A DNA stretch of 64,000 bases from Nevskia sp. (GTDB lineage: Bacteria; Pseudomonadota; Gammaproteobacteria; Nevskiales; Nevskiaceae): assembly GCF_021732705.1 (NCBI RefSeq), contig NZ_JAKFUM010000011.1, positions 248,001 through 312,000 on the forward strand, in the 5' to 3' direction. Numbering within the stretch: the first letter of the stretch is position 1; each line of letters opens with the position of its first letter. Both the position numbers and the translations under genes were made by a program. Positions 1-8,124 of the stretch are shown in pieces. Below the pieces are notes generated by a model. That model was not told the DNA's origin, did no database searches, and saw only the letters and a list, made by a program, of their open reading frames with translations.

Positions 1-1
1 C

Positions 2-651
2 GGCACGCAGGGCGCCGGCAACTACTGGCGCTTCACCGACTGGAACCTGGGCTATTTCCAGATCGTCAACCAGGCCGGCGCGGTGCAGACGCTGGCCAAT
101 GCCACGGCGGTGGTCATCAGCTACTCGAACAGCACCAACCGCAGCCTGTTCGATCTGGATATTCCGGGCGGCGTGGCCAGCTTCCGCGACCACGCGAACA
201 CGCTGCTGGACATCATCGGCCGGCGCAAGGCGATCCTCAGCCAGGAGCGTTTCGTTCAGGCGCAGTTCCTGGTCTGTGCCGCCACGCTGCACAACACGAT
301 CACCGAGGCCACCCAGTTCGAGCGTGATCAGCAGAAGGACGGCACCAACCTGGACGTGCGCGGCGACCTTGCCAACGTCAAGGGCCTGCCGGCGTTCGGC
401 ACCAACCAGCCCGGCATCGATCTCGGCGAAAGCCGGATCCTGATGGGCGAATCGAACGTGTGCAGCTACGCATCGCCAAGCCGTTCGTGACCGGCACGCC
501 GTTCGAGGTGATGGACCCGACGACGATGCGCCCGACCGGCGAAAAGCAGGCGTATGGCGAGGAGTACTCGACCATCCACGTGCCGCTGCCGCTGCGTGGC
601 CGCCTGACCAGCGTGATCGTCTACTCGGCCACCGCCCGCGCCGCGGTCTGA
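2..651 (+). pseudogene. Major capsid-like protein, 3' part, frameshifted
   Basis: The frame is open from the window edge and encodes a capsid-like stretch (LDIPGGVASF, then FGTNQPGIDLGESRI) until about base 460. There it runs into a short out-of-frame tail ending at 490. The expected continuation (QLRIAKPFVTGTPFEVMDP to a stop at 651) lies in another frame. The junction reads AACGTGTGCAG; removing one TG would restore a single frame. This is therefore a 2-bp duplication in the gene or in the assembly. The ending resembles phage major head proteins (KPFVTGTP, EAYGE-like motif, then a beta-rich end). Position just before small head and connector genes supports a capsid role. The identity is inferred from pattern and place. 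Confidence 0.55.
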
Positions 652-714
652 GCCCTTTCCTCCGACGCACCCTTGGGGCGGGCAACCGCCCCGATCCTTT
701 TCGAGGACCGATTC

Positions 715-1035
715 ATGACGCTGAAGATCATCACGCACCCGATCGACGCCCGCGGCCCGACCTATATCGGCAGCCGGCTGGTGTACCCGGGCGAATCCGT
801 CACTGCGGACGTGCCGGATGCCGACGAAACCTCCACCACGAACGACGGCACGGCGCCGACGCTGGCCGATCTGCAGAAGGGCAGCATCGACTCGATCAAG
901 AAGGCGCTGCCAGCGCTGACCGGTGGCGATCTCGATGCGCTGCTGAAGCTGGAGCAGGATGCTGCAAAGCCCCGCACCACGCTGATCAGCGAGATCGAGG
1001 CGGAGAAGCTGAAGCGCGCGGCAGGCGGGGCGTAA
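715..1035 (+). CDS. Small phage protein with a C-terminal HeH/LEM-like helical domain
   Basis: A 106-aa protein. The ATG at 715 follows a good ribosome site (GAGG at 703-706), so I prefer it to upstream starts. The first 45 residues look beta-rich (TYIGSRLVYPGESV). The last 50 form a helical domain with the pattern IKKALPALTGGDLDALLKLE followed by RTTLISEIEAEKL. This recalls the small helical domain found in many neck and head accessory proteins. It lies between the capsid-like gene and the lysis-type genes, as small head proteins often do. The exact role is unknown. Confidence 0.65.
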   Translation: MTLKIITHPIDARGPTYIGSRLVYPGESVTADVPDADETSTTNDGTAPTLADLQKGSIDSIKKALPALTGGDLDALLKLEQDAAKPRTTLISEIEAEKLKRAAGGA

Positions 1036-1042
1036 GCCGGCC

Positions 1043-1516
1043 ATGCACTTCCTGTTCGAGCGCACGCTGGTGGAACCGAACGGCGTGTTCGGCCGGCTGG
1101 CGCTGGATCAGGTGCCGTTCTGCGTCACGGCCGAACAGCCGTGGCGCAACAACGCGAAGGGCCGCAGCTGCATCCCCGCCGGCGACTACGAGCTGCGGCC
1201 GTGGGACAGCCCGCAGTTCGGCATGGTGCTGATGTTCGTGAACCCTGCACTGCAGGTGTTCGCGACCGAAGCTGATGTGCCGCCGGCGCAGCGCGGCATC
1301 GGCCGTTCGCTGGTGCTGATGCACGCCGCCAACTGGCCGCACCAGCTGCAGGGCTGCATCGCACTGGGCAAGCACATCGCCCCGCTGCCGCCGTACGGCA
1401 TGGCGGTGACCGACAGCCAGGACACGCTGAAGGCGCTGCGCAAGGTCTGGGGCAACCGGCGCGGCCACACGGCGACGGTGCGCTGGTTGTGCCCGATTCC
1501 GAAGGCCGCCCCGTGA
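1043..1516 (+). CDS. DUF5675 family phage protein
   Basis: A 157-aa protein. It matches the DUF5675 pattern: an N-terminal strand pair (LFERTLVEPNGVFGRLALD), a conserved RSCIPAGDYEL segment, then HAANWPHQLQGCIALG near residue 93. DUF5675 proteins are widespread in phages and have no proven activity. The fold and conserved His/Asn/Cys suggest a peptidoglycan-related or structural role. Here it stops inside the start of the Rz-like gene (GTGA overlap at 1513-1516), so it is translationally coupled to spanins. That makes a lysis function worth considering, because no conventional endolysin is visible in the window. Confidence 0.75.
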   Translation: MHFLFERTLVEPNGVFGRLALDQVPFCVTAEQPWRNNAKGRSCIPAGDYELRPWDSPQFGMVLMFVNPALQVFATEADVPPAQRGIGRSLVLMHAANWPHQLQGCIALGKHIAPLPPYGMAVTDSQDTLKALRKVWGNRRGHTATVRWLCPIPKAAP

Positions 1517-2238
1517 CTGCGCTGTTCACGGCGTGGCTGGTGCGGCGCTTCGGTGCTGCGGCGGCCGAGCGGATTCAGTCCCTGCTGTGGGCGCTGCTGG
1601 CGATCACCATTGTGGTGGGGTTCTGGGCCGCCTACTCGGTAGCCGCCTACCGCTACGGCGTCAGCGTGGAGCGCACGCGCGGTGCGCAGAAGGCCCTGCA
1701 GCTGGCGCTGCAGCACGAGCGCGCGCTGAGCGATCAGCGGGCGCGTTCCCTGAAGCTGCTGAATGAGTCGGTGACGATTGCCGAGCAGCTGCGCGATCAC
1801 ATCGACCGGCTGGCGCAGCAGCGCCAGACCACCGTGCGGACCATCATCAAGAGGATCCCCGATGTCACCACTGTCTATGTGCCGGCACCTGGTGCAGCCG
1901 CTGAGCCGCTGCCTGCTTGCCTGTTCACTGCTGGCTATCGCCGCCTGTGGAACACAGCCCTCGAGGCCGATCGCCTGCGAGCCGCAACCGATCCCGACGC
2001 CACCCGCGTGGATGCTGGCACCCTCGCCGCCTCCGATTCCGCTGCCGCAGGATCCACCGACACCACGCCCGGCGAACCTGCTGCCGGTGCCGAGCTCGCG
2101 ATCGCCGCCGGCGTGACGCCTGCCGCCCTCCTCGAAAACCACACCCTCAATGCCGAGCGCTGCGCCGGCATCGAGGACTCGCGCACGGCGCTGATCCAGT
2201 GGATCCGCGCCGTGCGTGCTGACACCCCTGATCGGTAA
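1513..2238 (+). CDS. Rz-like inner-membrane spanin
   Basis: A 241-aa protein starting at a GTG that overlaps the preceding stop. It has a short cytoplasmic N-terminus and one membrane segment at about residues 24-44 (LLWALLAITIVVGFWAAYSV). A long charged helical stretch follows (residues 55-115), typical of the periplasmic coiled coil of i-spanins. The C-terminal half is unusual: it is read across the embedded Rz1 frame and is low in order until a final conserved-looking block (ENHTLNAERCAGIEDSRTAL). I-spanins pair with an outer-membrane lipoprotein to fuse the two membranes at the end of phage lysis. The partner is encoded inside this gene at 1862-2116. Confidence 0.75.
   Translation: MTALFTAWLVRRFGAAAAERIQSLLWALLAITIVVGFWAAYSVAAYRYGVSVERTRGAQKALQLALQHERALSDQRARSLKLLNESVTIAEQLRDHIDRLAQQRQTTVRTIIKRIPDVTTVYVPAPGAAAEPLPACLFTAGYRRLWNTALEADRLRAATDPDATRVDAGTLAASDSAAAGSTDTTPGEPAAGAELAIAAGVTPAALLENHTLNAERCAGIEDSRTALIQWIRAVRADTPDR
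1862..2116 (+). CDS. Rz1-like outer-membrane spanin lipoprotein, embedded in Rz
   Basis: An 84-aa protein lying wholly inside the Rz-like gene in a different frame. The ATG at 1862 has its own ribosome site (AAGAGGA, 1849-1855). Residues 1-28 form a signal peptide ending in the lipobox IAA-Cys29. The predicted mature protein of 56 residues holds 21 prolines, including the runs SPPPIPLP and DPPTPRP. Short, proline-rich lipoproteins encoded within Rz are the classic Rz1 arrangement (lambda type). A lipobox and proline richness arising together by chance in a shadow frame is unlikely. Confidence 0.85.
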   Translation: MSPLSMCRHLVQPLSRCLLACSLLAIAACGTQPSRPIACEPQPIPTPPAWMLAPSPPPIPLPQDPPTPRPANLLPVPSSRSPPA

Positions 2239-2244
2239 CTCCCC

Positions 2245-2853
2245 ATGGCTCAATACGGTGTAGGCGTCCGCAACGCGATCCTTCAGGCGATCGAAACCAC
2301 CTGGGGAGCCAACGCGATCATCGCCGGCTTTAGCGGCAGCATGCCGGCCAACTGCGCGGCGGCCGATGCCGGTACGCGCATCGCGCAGGGCACCTTGCCG
2401 GCCGATCCGCTGACCGCCCCGGCTAGCGGCGCCAGCGGCAAGAACGGCACCTGGACGATGACCGGCCTGGCCGCTGCCGGTGCCGGCACCAACCTCGATT
2501 ACTACCGCGTTTACGACAGCGCCGGCACCACCTGCATGGAGCAGGGCTCGGTGACCAATACGGTCACGCTGAACACCAATGCTGTAACGGCTGCCAACGG
2601 CAACGTCCTGAACTTCGCGTCGACCACTGGCGTGGTGGTCGGCATGTTCGCCACCGGCACCGGCGTGCCGGCCGGTGCCACAGTGCTGGCCGTGACCGGT
2701 ACCACGGTGACCCTGAGCCACACCAGTTCGGCCGGTGTCGGTTCCGGCGTGACGATCACCTTCCGCGGCGACATGTACGTGGACAACCGCAACGTGGCGA
2801 ACGGTCAGGTGATCACCATCAACACCGTGACCAAGACTGCCGGCAACGCCTGA
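2245..2853 (+). CDS. Gly/Thr/Ala-rich phage structural protein
   Basis: A 202-aa protein with no cysteine-based or enzymatic motif. It is rich in Gly, Thr, Ala and Val and made of short beta-type repeats (GTGVPAGATVLAVTGTTVTL). It ends in a segment like those at the end of small virion proteins next to fibre genes (DNRNVANGQVITINTVT). The stop overlaps the ATG of the next gene by one base (TGATG). The composition suggests a beta-sandwich decoration or fibre-associated protein. I do not recognise a named family. Confidence 0.7.
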   Translation: MAQYGVGVRNAILQAIETTWGANAIIAGFSGSMPANCAAADAGTRIAQGTLPADPLTAPASGASGKNGTWTMTGLAAAGAGTNLDYYRVYDSAGTTCMEQGSVTNTVTLNTNAVTAANGNVLNFASTTGVVVGMFATGTGVPAGATVLAVTGTTVTLSHTSSAGVGSGVTITFRGDMYVDNRNVANGQVITINTVTKTAGNA

Positions 2854-3206
2854 TGCTGCAGCTGGCCGCCCATGTGCCTTCTGCTGCAGCGCTTGAAAGC
2901 GCGTGCGGGCCGTGGCCGACCTTGCTGGTTTTCGATGATCCGGCAGCCCCGGCCGACTGCGCCAGCCCGAACGCTGGCGAGTCGGTCTGGCAGGTGCCCT
3001 TGCCGGCAGGCTGGAAGCACGCAGCCGAGCGCGGCGTGCCGTGCGCGTTCAGCCCTGCAGACGACTGGCGCGGTCATTTCCGCGTGTGCGACGCCGCCGG
3101 TACCTGCTGCGCGCAAGGGCTTGCCGCAGTGGGTGCGGAGGCGATGGCCGAGATGCGCCTGCAGATCCTGCCGCTGAACACGCTGCTGACGATCGCGTTC
3201 GCGTAA
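2853..3206 (+). CDS. Small phage protein, unknown function
   Basis: A 117-aa protein. It begins in the TGATG overlap with its upstream neighbour and ends in a TAATG overlap with the next gene, so the start and frame are well supported. Its six cysteines (for example CDAAGTCCA) are unusual for a virion protein made in the cytoplasm. The central part (WPTLLVFDDPAAPADC, then VWQVPLPAGW) looks like a compact beta domain. The neighbouring genes on both sides look fibre-like, so it may belong to an appendage or adsorption structure. No function is assigned. Confidence 0.6.
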   Translation: MLQLAAHVPSAAALESACGPWPTLLVFDDPAAPADCASPNAGESVWQVPLPAGWKHAAERGVPCAFSPADDWRGHFRVCDAAGTCCAQGLAAVGAEAMAEMRLQILPLNTLLTIAFA

Positions 3207-4837
3207 TGGCCTCGTTCATCGCCGCCAGCGCAGTGGCCTATTCAGGCTATGGCGCCGTAGACGTGGCGCTGCCCGCTGGCCTGTCGACGGGCGACGGCCT
3301 GTTTGCGTTTGTCATGGTCGAAGGCAGCGACGCGAGCGTCACCATGCCGTCCGGCTGGGATGAGGTCACCGTGAGCGGTACGCCGGTGGCCGTCACCGAC
3401 AACATCACGCTGCGCGCCTATCGCCGGACTCGGCAGGCTGGCGATGCCGACGTGATTTCGATCAGCGCCAGCGCCATCTCGCAGGCCGTCACCATCCTGG
3501 CGTTCGGCGCGCTGGGTGCGGCCACCGTCTTCGCGGTCAACAGCACGGGCTTTGCCAACCAGCCGCCGTCGATCTCGGTCACGACGACCAGCGCCAACCA
3601 GTGGCTGCTGTACGTGGCCGGCATTGGCACGCAAGGGCGGACGATGACCCCGCCCGATGGCATGACGCAGCCGGCGGCCGTGGCAAGCGGCGGCAGCAGC
3701 GGATCCTCGTTTGTCTCGATGGGAGCGGCATATCAGGGGCCGATTGCGGCCGGCACCTATGCCCGGCAAGCGACGTGGGACGGCGGCAGCCCCACGGGTG
3801 CCTTGTTGCTCGCCGTTGCCGAGGATGCCGGCGGCGGTGGCGGTGGCGGCATCGCCGGGGATCTGGCTGACCAGACCACGGCTGCGGGCAGCGCGGCGGC
3901 CACCAGCGCGGTCGCGGCGGCCGCGGCGGATCGCTCGGTGCAGGCCGGCAGCGCCGCGGCCACCAGTGCGATCGCCTCGAGCGCGCTGGCTGCCACCGAT
4001 CAGGCCGGCACGGCTGCGGCCAGCACGGCGATCACCGCCAACCTGAGCCACGGGCTCGATGCCGTGCTCGGCAGTCTCTACGGCATCGCAGCGATCGCAG
4101 CCGCTGCCGCCGGCGGCGTCGCCTGCGATGGCAGCGCTGCAGGCATGGCGGCAATCGCTGCCGATGCCGCGCAGACCACCACGCAAGCCGGCGACCTGAG
4201 CGCGGCAGCCGTGGCGATCCGGCAGGCGGACCTCGATGGCGCGATCGCGATCACGGCGGCCAGCGATGCCAGCAGCGCGATCAGCGCCAGCATGGCGCAG
4301 CTGCTGGATGCCGTCCTGGGCAGCTATGGCGGCAACGCGGCGACCGCCGGCGCGCTGCTGGGCGATGGCTCTGCCGCCAGTGCGGCCGAAGCCGGCAACG
4401 CGATCGCCGCCGGCACCGCGGGCAGCGTCAGCACCGGCAGCGAGCTGTCCGGCTCCGCGGTGGCGGTCACCCAAGCCGATGCCAGCCAGATTCTTGACCC
4501 GGTGGCGGGCGATCTCGCCGCCGGTGTCGCGATCAGCGCCAGCCTCAGCACCGGCATCGACACCGTGCTGGCCAGCCTCGGCAGTACCGTGGCGATCACG
4601 GCGGATCTGATGGCTGCGGTCGACGTCGAGAGCACGGCAACTGCCGCGGCGCGCATTGGCGCCAGCCTGGCGATGCGCTCGGCCGTGCTCGATGCAATGC
4701 AGGCGCGCGGCAGTCTGGAGCTGATCCCGGCGCGTACGGCGCGCGCGAAGCGGCCGACGACCCGGGCCCGCGCGCTGCGGCCGCAGATCAACGGGCGGGC
4801 CGTGGCGCGCCCGACCACCTGCAAGGCGGCGGCATGA
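3206..4837 (+). CDS. Fibre-like protein with long Ala-rich repeat region
   Basis: A 543-aa protein; I chose the ATG at 3206 because it overlaps the preceding stop. Residues 1 to about 205 form a beta-rich head domain (VALPAGLSTGDGLFAFV, later NQWLLYVAGIG). A six-glycine linker follows at about residues 212-217. Then come roughly 275 residues of degenerate repeats rich in Ala, Ser, Thr and Asp, with recurring GSAAATSA, LDAVLGS and GDGSAAS motifs. The end is basic (RARALRPQ) over the last 40 residues. Such a head-linker-rod plan fits a fibre or appendage shaft. It is followed by a fibre-adaptor-like protein, which supports that reading. Confidence 0.6.
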   Translation: MASFIAASAVAYSGYGAVDVALPAGLSTGDGLFAFVMVEGSDASVTMPSGWDEVTVSGTPVAVTDNITLRAYRRTRQAGDADVISISASAISQAVTILAFGALGAATVFAVNSTGFANQPPSISVTTTSANQWLLYVAGIGTQGRTMTPPDGMTQPAAVASGGSSGSSFVSMGAAYQGPIAAGTYARQATWDGGSPTGALLLAVAEDAGGGGGGGIAGDLADQTTAAGSAAATSAVAAAAADRSVQAGSAAATSAIASSALAATDQAGTAAASTAITANLSHGLDAVLGSLYGIAAIAAAAAGGVACDGSAAGMAAIAADAAQTTTQAGDLSAAAVAIRQADLDGAIAITAASDASSAISASMAQLLDAVLGSYGGNAATAGALLGDGSAASAAEAGNAIAAGTAGSVSTGSELSGSAVAVTQADASQILDPVAGDLAAGVAISASLSTGIDTVLASLGSTVAITADLMAAVDVESTATAAARIGASLAMRSAVLDAMQARGSLELIPARTARAKRPTTRARALRPQINGRAVARPTTCKAAA

Positions 4838-5127
4838 GCACGTTCGTCAAGGATCCGCGCTACGAAGGCCCCTATGGCGTCGACATGAGCGACTGCCTCG
4901 CCGCCGGCGTGACCGTGGCTACCGTCGAGGTCACCGTGAATGCCCCTGGCCTCAGTGCCACCGGCGAAGGCGTGCGGGACGGCACCACGGTGTACGCGGT
5001 GATCGCCGGCGGCGTGCTGGGCAAGACCTACGAGGTCACCTTCATCGCGGTCTTGAGCAGCGGCGAGCGCGTGCCGACCACGATCCGGATTTCCATCGAT
5101 ACCGCATATGCGGTTCCCATCACCTGA
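4834..5127 (+). CDS. Phage fibre-tail adaptor-like protein
   Basis: A 97-aa protein starting in an ATGA overlap with the repeat-rich gene. It has the pattern of Gp77-like fibre-tail adaptors: an N-terminal KDPRYEGPYGVDMSDCL segment where the family has K-D-P-x-x-x-x-x-Y-x-x-D-W, followed by a small immunoglobulin-like beta domain (VATVEVTV, GKTYEVTFIAVLSSGE). These proteins join a fibre to the tail or neck in several phages. Its place directly after the fibre-like gene agrees with this. Confidence 0.65.
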   Translation: MSTFVKDPRYEGPYGVDMSDCLAAGVTVATVEVTVNAPGLSATGEGVRDGTTVYAVIAGGVLGKTYEVTFIAVLSSGERVPTTIRISIDTAYAVPIT

Positions 5128-5139
5128 CCGGCCACCGTC

Positions 5140-5553
5140 ATGAAAGATCGCCTTCGCACCGTCACGCCGGCTCAGCTGTTTGCCGCTCTTGCCGCCCTTA
5201 CGTCGTTGGGGCTTACCTCGCAATCCGTGCGCGACTGGCTGGTGCTGATCGGCGAGTTCATGCAGCACCCGCTGGCGCTGACCATCGGCATCCTGATCAT
5301 CGCGGCCTTGCTGGTCTGGCTGCTGATGCACAGCCAAGCGGATCGCGCTGCGCTGCGCGAGGAGCTGCAGCGCAGCCAGACCTGCATCCTCGCCATGAGC
5401 ATGATCCTTAGCCAGGACTGGCGTTTCCGCGGCAAGCTGCCGGACGCGCAGCTGGTGATCGACGGCGAAATGTCGATGACCGAGTGGATGAACAAGCTCA
5501 ATGCGCTGAACGTGCCGACCGCCGGGCACGGCCAGCCGGAGCGCGCGGCGTGA
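5140..5553 (+). CDS. Membrane protein, holin candidate
   Basis: A 137-aa protein. It has one strong membrane segment at about residues 47-66 (ALTIGILIIAALLVWLLM) and a weaker hydrophobic stretch near residues 12-26. A charged helix (residues 69-85) and a soluble C-terminal region follow. Size and hydrophobic profile fit class II or III holins, and it is the only membrane protein of that kind near the spanin genes. It is about 3 kb from them, however, and there is no family-defining motif, so the holin call is an inference. Its stop overlaps the GTG of the next gene. Confidence 0.45.
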   Translation: MKDRLRTVTPAQLFAALAALTSLGLTSQSVRDWLVLIGEFMQHPLALTIGILIIAALLVWLLMHSQADRAALREELQRSQTCILAMSMILSQDWRFRGKLPDAQLVIDGEMSMTEWMNKLNALNVPTAGHGQPERAA

Positions 5554-6197
5554 GCTTCACGCTCGAAACGGCACGCGAGCAGCTGGCGAGCTCGTTGCTG
5601 GATGCGCGCAGCCTGTTCGGCGAGGACGGCAGCGCAGCGCAGGGTGCCGCGCTGGACAACCACCTGCGCGCGGCGGCGGCCGATTTCAACCGCGTGCGGC
5701 CGCGCATCGAACCCTTCGAGCTGACGCTGATCGCCGATCAGGCGGACTACCCGGCCCCGGCCGGTGCGCTGCGCTTTCACCTGGCGGAGATGGTCGATGC
5801 AAACGCGCTGTTCGAACCCTACGATCCGCGCCGCCAGCCGCAGGTGCCGCTGCCGTTACTGATCCGCACCAGCACCGGCCGCAGCTGGCGCTTCCGGCCG
5901 GTGCCGACCCAGCGGCTGATCAGCGCGCTGGGCTGCCGGTACCGCTACACGGCCATCGTGGCGCACGTGCTGGCCGACGATGCCAACGACACCACGTTTG
6001 CCGATGCGGATCTGCCGCTGCTGGTGATGCGGGCGCAGGTGGAAAGCCTGCGCGCGCTGGCCATCCGCAACGCGCACAAGCCGTTCACCACGCGCGATCC
6101 CAGCTATGGCCAGACCCGCAACAGCACGCCGGCCGCGCTGGCGCAGATGACCTTGGACGCCTGGGAAGTACAGGTGCGCGAGGGCTTCCGGTCATGA
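5550..6197 (+). CDS. Head-tail connector-like protein
   Basis: A 215-aa soluble protein starting at a GTG in a GTGA overlap. It is mainly helical with a middle beta section. The opening (FTLETAREQLASSLLDARSL) and the later DFNRVRPRIEPFELTLIADQ segment recall neck or connector proteins such as gp6/gp13-type components. The following genes are a gp10-like tail-completion protein and a tail-terminator-like protein, so the place in the order is right for a connector. No diagnostic motif was seen. Confidence 0.5.
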   Translation: MSFTLETAREQLASSLLDARSLFGEDGSAAQGAALDNHLRAAAADFNRVRPRIEPFELTLIADQADYPAPAGALRFHLAEMVDANALFEPYDPRRQPQVPLPLLIRTSTGRSWRFRPVPTQRLISALGCRYRYTAIVAHVLADDANDTTFADADLPLLVMRAQVESLRALAIRNAHKPFTTRDPSYGQTRNSTPAALAQMTLDAWEVQVREGFRS

Positions 6198-6721
6198 CCA
6201 TCTCGCTGAAGGTGGAAGCCACCGGCGTGCAGGATGCGCTGGCGCGATCGCCGCTGGTGCTGCGCTACGTCGACCAGGCATTGGCCACCGGTGCCGCGCT
6301 GATCCAGCGCGAAGCCGTGCGCGCCGCGCCGAAGGCCGATGGCACGCTGGCGCGGAACATTCAGAGTGGCCGTCTGCAGGTGCTGCTGCACCAGATCAAC
6401 AGCCGCGCCGCGCACGGCGCGTATGTGGAGCGCGGCACCGGGCTTTACGGCCCGGAGCGGCGCGCGCCCGGCAAGGGCGGGCTGGGGACCAACGGGCTGG
6501 CCAACATCGCCGCGTGGATTCGCCGCCGCGGCATCACCCCGCGCAATGGCGTGACGCCCGCGCAGCTGCCGTTCCTGATTGCCCGGAAGATCGCCCGCGA
6601 CGGCACCCGCGCGCAGCCGTATCTGGCGCCCGCGAACAACCGCCAGAACGCCGGCCGCATCGCGGATCTGGTGCAGGCTGCAGCTCGCCGCGGCCTGACT
6701 GAAGCGGGGCTGATCCGGTGA
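6194..6721 (+). CDS. HK97 gp10-like tail-completion/minor tail protein
   Basis: A 175-aa protein. The N-terminal pattern (an amphipathic helix LRYVDQALATGAALIQREAV, then APKADGTLARNI) and the AAHGAYVERGTG segment match the HK97 gp10 family. Members act at the head-tail junction in tail completion. The ATG at 6194 overlaps the upstream stop, and its own stop overlaps the GTG at 6718. The basic C-terminus is also usual for the family. Confidence 0.7.
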   Translation: MTISLKVEATGVQDALARSPLVLRYVDQALATGAALIQREAVRAAPKADGTLARNIQSGRLQVLLHQINSRAAHGAYVERGTGLYGPERRAPGKGGLGTNGLANIAAWIRRRGITPRNGVTPAQLPFLIARKIARDGTRAQPYLAPANNRQNAGRIADLVQAAARRGLTEAGLIR

Positions 6722-7134
6722 CCACCGAGGCCAAGGTGGCACTGATCAGGACCGCGCTGCAGGGCGCTTTCCCGAATCGCCTGGTCACGCGCAGCGCAGT
6801 GGATTTCGCGCAGCGCGCAGCGGCCGATCGCAAGCGCGGCGTGATCACGCTGGCCAGCAACTTCATCGGCGACCTGCGCGCACCGAATGCGTTCTTCGAG
6901 GTGGCGGGCCGGCTGCGGCTGGGGCTGCTGTACGAGTTCGAGCTGTCAGAGAAAGCCGATGGCGAGGCCGTCGAGCGTGCCGAGTGGGCCTTCCTCGAGG
7001 AGCTGCGCGCCTTCATCCGTTCCCCCGGCGACGGGCTGTGCCCGTTGGCCATCCTGAGCGCGGAGTTCAGCAAGCAGGCGGTGGTGCCCACCGGCTGGCT
7101 GTTCGCCGACCTTGAATTTTCCGAGCTGGACTGA
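6718..7134 (+). CDS. Tail terminator-like protein
   Basis: A 138-aa protein starting with GTG in a GTGA overlap. It alternates helix and strand with no catalytic motif. It lies directly between a gp10-like protein and the tail tube, where siphoviruses encode the tail terminator that caps the tube and sets its length. Length (about 140 aa) and position are the main evidence; sequence similarity cannot be checked here. Confidence 0.5.
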   Translation: MTTEAKVALIRTALQGAFPNRLVTRSAVDFAQRAAADRKRGVITLASNFIGDLRAPNAFFEVAGRLRLGLLYEFELSEKADGEAVERAEWAFLEELRAFIRSPGDGLCPLAILSAEFSKQAVVPTGWLFADLEFSELD

Positions 7135-7149
7135 TCCCAGGAGCACGCC

Positions 7150-8115
7150 ATGTTTGTTTACCCCGGCCGCACGGCCACCCTCGCCGGCTACTTCGAATCC
7201 GCGTTCCGCACGCCGGGCGCCACGCCGCAGGGCCAGCTGCTGAAGTTCAGCACGATGAATCCCGGGCAGGAGGCGGTGCTCGAGGAGAACCCGACGATTC
7301 AGGCCAACGCGCTCACCGACAAGCGCACCGAGATGGACAGCAGCGCCAGCATGGAGCTGAGTGCCATCCTGTGCCTGAACGACATCGGCTGGTGGCTGAA
7401 AGCGCTGCTGGGCTCCCCGACCACCACCGGCACCGGCACCTACACGCACACGTTCACGCTGAACCTGAACGACCGGCCGAGCCTGGCGTTCGAGGCCACG
7501 GTCACCGCGAACGCCGTGGTCCGCTATCACCGCTTCATCGGCATGATGCTGAACCAGCTGAGCTGGGATGCGCTGGCCAACAACCAGAGCTTCAGCGCCA
7601 GCTTGATCGGCGCGGTGGAAGTGAAGCCGCGGCCCACTGCGCCGCTGGATGCCTCGCTGACCCCGCGCTTTGCCACGCGCCGGGCCTGCACCAAACGCGC
7701 GAACGTGTACGACGTCAGCGGCAGCAACACGCTGGGCCGCTTGAACCAGACCACGATCCAGTGGAGCAACGACCTCACCGGCTATCCGCTGGCCGATGGC
7801 CAGGAGGGCTTCGGCGCGATCCTGCTGGGGCAGCCCGCCGTCAGCGGTACGCTGGGCGGCCTGTTCGAGGACGCCACCCTGTTCGATCACGCCTGGGGCA
7901 ATGTCAGCAAGACGCTGGTGATCGATCAGGCCGATGAGACCGGGAACGCCACGATGAAGGTCACCATCCCGAACATCGAGTTCGATCGCCCGAAGCTGAA
8001 CGTCAACACCAGCAAGGGCCTGGTGGTGGAAGGCGTGAACTGGCGCGCGCATTACGCCGCCGGCGCCAACCCGGTGACCGTGGTGCTGGTGAACGATGTC
8101 CCGTCCTACCCGTAA
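7150..8115 (+). CDS. Major tail tube protein
   Basis: A 321-aa protein with a good ribosome site (AGGAG, 7139-7143). It has the make-up of siphovirus and myovirus tube proteins: an N-terminal extension, then a long beta-sandwich (TYTHTFTLNLNDRPSLAFEATV; FSASLIGAVEV). The C-terminal part holds further strands (GNATMKVTIPNIEFDRP). The gene after it encodes a frameshifted tail assembly chaperone, the universal neighbour of the tube gene. That strongly supports the assignment. The protein should polymerise as the inner tail conduit. Confidence 0.75.
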   Translation: MFVYPGRTATLAGYFESAFRTPGATPQGQLLKFSTMNPGQEAVLEENPTIQANALTDKRTEMDSSASMELSAILCLNDIGWWLKALLGSPTTTGTGTYTHTFTLNLNDRPSLAFEATVTANAVVRYHRFIGMMLNQLSWDALANNQSFSASLIGAVEVKPRPTAPLDASLTPRFATRRACTKRANVYDVSGSNTLGRLNQTTIQWSNDLTGYPLADGQEGFGAILLGQPAVSGTLGGLFEDATLFDHAWGNVSKTLVIDQADETGNATMKVTIPNIEFDRPKLNVNTSKGLVVEGVNWRAHYAAGANPVTVVLVNDVPSYP

Positions 8116-8124
8116 AGCCTCCCC

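Noticed and set aside
673-714. Upstream start for the small head-region gene
   Set aside because: The ATG at 715 has a better ribosome site and the extra residues look non-coding.
1186-2721. Long reverse-strand open frame over the spanin region
   Set aside because: It is antisense to well-supported genes, has His/Gly/Arg-rich shadow composition and no ribosome site.
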